From assembly GCA_913065125.1 (NCBI GenBank), contig CAJYAG010000002.1:760087-824086 (forward strand): a stretch of DNA of 64,000 nt, written 5' to 3'. Below are positions 62,027-64,000 of this stretch, one piece after another; within the stretch, counting starts at the first letter, position 1; each line of letters begins with the position of its first letter. The notes beneath the pieces are model-generated. The model searched no databases, had not been told where the DNA came from, and saw nothing but the letters and a program-made list of their open reading frames with translations. The DNA comes from an uncultured Flavobacteriaceae bacterium. Lineage in GTDB: Bacteria; Bacteroidota; Bacteroidia; Flavobacteriales; Flavobacteriaceae. A program made the position numbers and the translations under genes.

Positions 62027-62680
62027 ATGGATCCTTTCTTTTTCGGTTTTGCATTAAGCATTTTTAGTCTTTTCTTACTACTTATTAATGCTATTTTATT
62101 TTCATCTAAGGTTATGAAGTTTAACAATCAAGTATATAAATATATTACCATATATTTAATTGCACTGTTTGTTGTTGAACTATTTTGTAATGTTATTGGG
62201 TATCTGAACCCAGGAGCAAATTTTTTCTTGTCGCATTTTTACTTTAATGCTCAGTTTGTATTATTAAGTGCAGTTTTTTATCGACTTTTTACAAATCAAA
62301 AATTAAAGAAAATTGTTGTTGTTAATTATATTATTGTTACTTTAATAATAATAGGAATGTATGTGTTTAATAATGATTCTTTTTGGCAATTTAACTTATT
62401 TGAAATAGCAGCAACTTCATTACTTTTAATAGTCTATGCTTTTATTCATTTTTATAATACTTTAGGGGAAAAGAAAAAATATTTTTACTTGAATACTGGT
62501 ATGGTTTTGTATGTTCTATGCAGTTCTTTAATATTTCTCTTTGGAAATTATGAGCTTGTTTTTATTGAAGACCCATATATTGATGTTTGGATTTTTAATA
62601 CTGTTTTTTATATCATTTATCAAGTGCTAATTTTTACTGAATGGAGATATATAAATAAGCATGGAGTAGAGAATGAATAA
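62027..62680 (+). CDS. Polytopic membrane protein of a signalling cassette
   Basis: A 217-residue protein with six or seven membrane spans and short loops and no recognised ligand domain. It overlaps the histidine kinase gene by 8 bases. I infer that it serves as the membrane sensor or anchor for the kinase, since the kinase itself has only a single span. No family name can be given. Confidence 0.6.
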   Translation: MDPFFFGFALSIFSLFLLLINAILFSSKVMKFNNQVYKYITIYLIALFVVELFCNVIGYLNPGANFFLSHFYFNAQFVLLSAVFYRLFTNQKLKKIVVVNYIIVTLIIIGMYVFNNDSFWQFNLFEIAATSLLLIVYAFIHFYNTLGEKKKYFYLNTGMVLYVLCSSLIFLFGNYELVFIEDPYIDVWIFNTVFYIIYQVLIFTEWRYINKHGVENE

Positions 62681-63431
62681 TGATAACAGCTTATTGCTAA
62701 TTGTAACGTACGCAATCATTTTTCTATTAATTTTTATAATTAGTATTATCATTTTTATTCTTAAGTCAAGAAAAGACAGAGTTAATATCCAAAATCAAAA
62801 GAAAGAAATTGAAGAAATTGTAATCCAAAAAACAGTTTTATTAAAGGAAATTCATCACAGAGTAAAAAACAACTTACAATTAATTTCGAGTTTATTATAT
62901 CTACAATCTGTTAAGCATAAAAACGTTGAAATTACAACAATGGTTAATGAATCTCTTAAGCATATTAACTCTATTGCTTTGGTTCATGAAATGCTATATC
63001 AAGATGAAACGTTGTCTTTAGTTGCAATGAGAAAATATTTACAAGAACTTGGAGTTAGACTTTTACAAGTTTCTTCCAAAAAAAATATAAATTATAATAT
63101 AAGTGTAAAAGATATTTCTTTAACACTAGATTATGCTACTACGTTAGGACTTATATTTAACGAGCTTATAACTAATTCTTTAAAATATGCTTTTGACAAG
63201 AATAAAAATGGCGTTATAACGGTTTCTTTAGTAGAAATACAGGTAAATGAATATCGTTTTACATATTCTGATAATGGGTGTGGTTTAGATGTTAAAGCAT
63301 CAAATAAAGATAAAACTATGGGGCAAAAATTAATTAAAATGTTTGCTGAAGAAATTGAAGCAGATTTAGAAATTATAAATGATAATGGACTAACATATAT
63401 TTTTAATTTCAATAATTCATATAAAGTATAA
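62673..63431 (+). CDS. HisKA_2-type sensor histidine kinase
   Basis: A 252-residue kinase with one N-terminal span (about 8-30). The HisKA_2 phospho-acceptor region is KEIHHRVKNNLQLISSLLYLQS (from residue 59), with His61 or His62 as the acceptor, followed by an HATPase_c domain with FNELITNSLKYAF (N box) and YSDNGCGLD. There is no sensor domain of its own. It is followed one base later by the response regulator gene, its likely partner. Confidence 0.9.
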   Translation: MNNDNSLLLIVTYAIIFLLIFIISIIIFILKSRKDRVNIQNQKKEIEEIVIQKTVLLKEIHHRVKNNLQLISSLLYLQSVKHKNVEITTMVNESLKHINSIALVHEMLYQDETLSLVAMRKYLQELGVRLLQVSSKKNINYNISVKDISLTLDYATTLGLIFNELITNSLKYAFDKNKNGVITVSLVEIQVNEYRFTYSDNGCGLDVKASNKDKTMGQKLIKMFAEEIEADLEIINDNGLTYIFNFNNSYKV

Positions 63432-63432
63432 G

Positions 63433-64000
63433 ATGAAAATGATTAGCGTTTATGTGGTAGAAGATATGGCAATCTCAAGAGTTTCTTTAGAAACGATGTT
63501 GTTGGAAAATAACTTTAAACTTTCCGGATCTTCAGCTACAGCAGAAGTAGCTTGGAAAGAATTACAAAAGAATGAAACGGATTTAATTTTGTTAGATATT
63601 AATTTGGCAGGAAAAAAAAACGGAGTTTGGTTAGCGCAACAGGTGCGTAAGTATTTACATATTCCAATTGTTTTTTTAACAGCATACGGAGATCAAAATA
63701 CAGTGAAGGAAGTTTTAGAAACAAATCCAAATGGGTATTTAATGAAACCATATCAAGAGCCAACATTATTAACAACTATTAATATTGCATTGAATAATTT
63801 TAAGGAAAAAACTAATAAATTAAAAAAAAGGAATACGGATTTTATATTTGTAAAAGATAGAAATGTAAATGTAAAATTATTTTTTAAAGATATTTGTTAT
63901 GTAAAGTCAGAAGGTAATTATTTAGAGATTATTTTAGCTGACAAGAGATATGTGATTAGAAGTAAATTGTTAGATTTTAATGTGGAATTGCCCGAAACTA
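63433..64000 (+). CDS. LytTR-type response regulator, cut by window end
   Basis: At least 189 residues are visible, open at the window edge. The receiver domain has acidic residues E10/D11, phospho-acceptor Asp55 (LILLDINLAG), Thr83 (FLTAYGD) and Lys105 (MKPYQEP). From about residue 137 begins a LytTR DNA-binding domain (IFVKDRNVNVKLFFKDICYVKSEGNYLEI). The rest, probably about 50 residues, is outside. It should be phosphorylated by the adjacent kinase. Confidence 0.88.
   Translation, partial: MKMISVYVVEDMAISRVSLETMLLENNFKLSGSSATAEVAWKELQKNETDLILLDINLAGKKNGVWLAQQVRKYLHIPIVFLTAYGDQNTVKEVLETNPNGYLMKPYQEPTLLTTINIALNNFKEKTNKLKKRNTDFIFVKDRNVNVKLFFKDICYVKSEGNYLEIILADKRYVIRSKLLDFNVELPET

Noticed and set aside
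1..64000. tRNA, rRNA, CRISPR arrays, prophage or insertion sequences
   Set aside because: No T-arm-like GTTCGA...C patterns in a cloverleaf, no regularly spaced direct repeats of 25-40 bases, and no transposase, integrase or phage structural genes were found on reading the gaps and genes.

Overview
The window is a contiguous piece of an AT-rich chromosome, almost certainly from a marine member of the Flavobacteriaceae (Bacteroidota; Polaribacter- or Tenacibaculum-like, genus not proven). The reasons are the Na+-translocating NADH:quinone oxidoreductase operon, a type IX secretion (T9SS) cargo with a type A sorting domain, a DUF5103-type T9SS plug protein, the DUF6341/DUF6427/upp neighbourhood, the tdk-alr-mscL order, and promoter boxes of the Bacteroidota TAnnTTTG type with no Shine-Dalgarno sites. 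Genes are densely packed, no gap exceeds about 300 bases, and I see no rRNA, tRNA, CRISPR array, prophage or transposase.

Layout. 1-5.6 kb (mostly minus): a cut-off oxidoreductase, NifU-like protein, Mrp ATPase, alkyltransferase-like protein, TrmB, DUF6341, DUF6427 (+), Upp and a GT9 glycosyltransferase. 5.8-11.1 kb (plus): YicC nuclease, Gmk, NadD, M23 peptidase, GH3 amido-synthetase and a MOSC protein. 11.1-14.7 kb (minus): two membrane proteins of unknown role, MscL, Alr, Tdk. 14.8-19.6 kb: small conserved hypotheticals, a DUF3089 lipoprotein, an ArsC/Spx-like protein, DinB and cystathionine gamma-synthase. 19.7-31.1 kb: outer-membrane proteins, an Ig-like lipoprotein with a non-ATG start, ComF, a PmtA-like methyltransferase, GlyS, a 1128-residue outer-membrane protein, Ogt, TatD and a retropepsin-like protease. 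31.2-38.3 kb: T9SS cargo operon with a translation-coupled 54-residue gene, then a permuted-papain-like protein with a 7TM/LuxR regulator. 38.5-55.5 kb (mostly minus): AspC, fatty-acid desaturase, RsmG, DUF2306, D-aminoacylase-like amidohydrolase, S41 tricorn-like and M16 proteases, PruA, NRDE, DUF3667, ApaG, T9SS plug protein. 55.7-61.8 kb: nqrABCDEF. 62.0-64.0 kb: a three-gene signalling cassette (membrane protein, HisKA_2 kinase, LytTR regulator) that runs off the window.

Most genes are housekeeping. The accessory interest lies in: several families of palindromic intergenic repeats, one of which supplies the last codons of tdk and recurs in the loops of terminators; the 54-residue secreted-peptide-like gene overlapping the stop codon of the T9SS cargo; the papain-like/7TM-LuxR pair; an Mrp protein that lacks the usual CxxC; and a palindrome directly in front of the DUF2306 start codon. 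I do not see a clear new defence or biosynthetic system.
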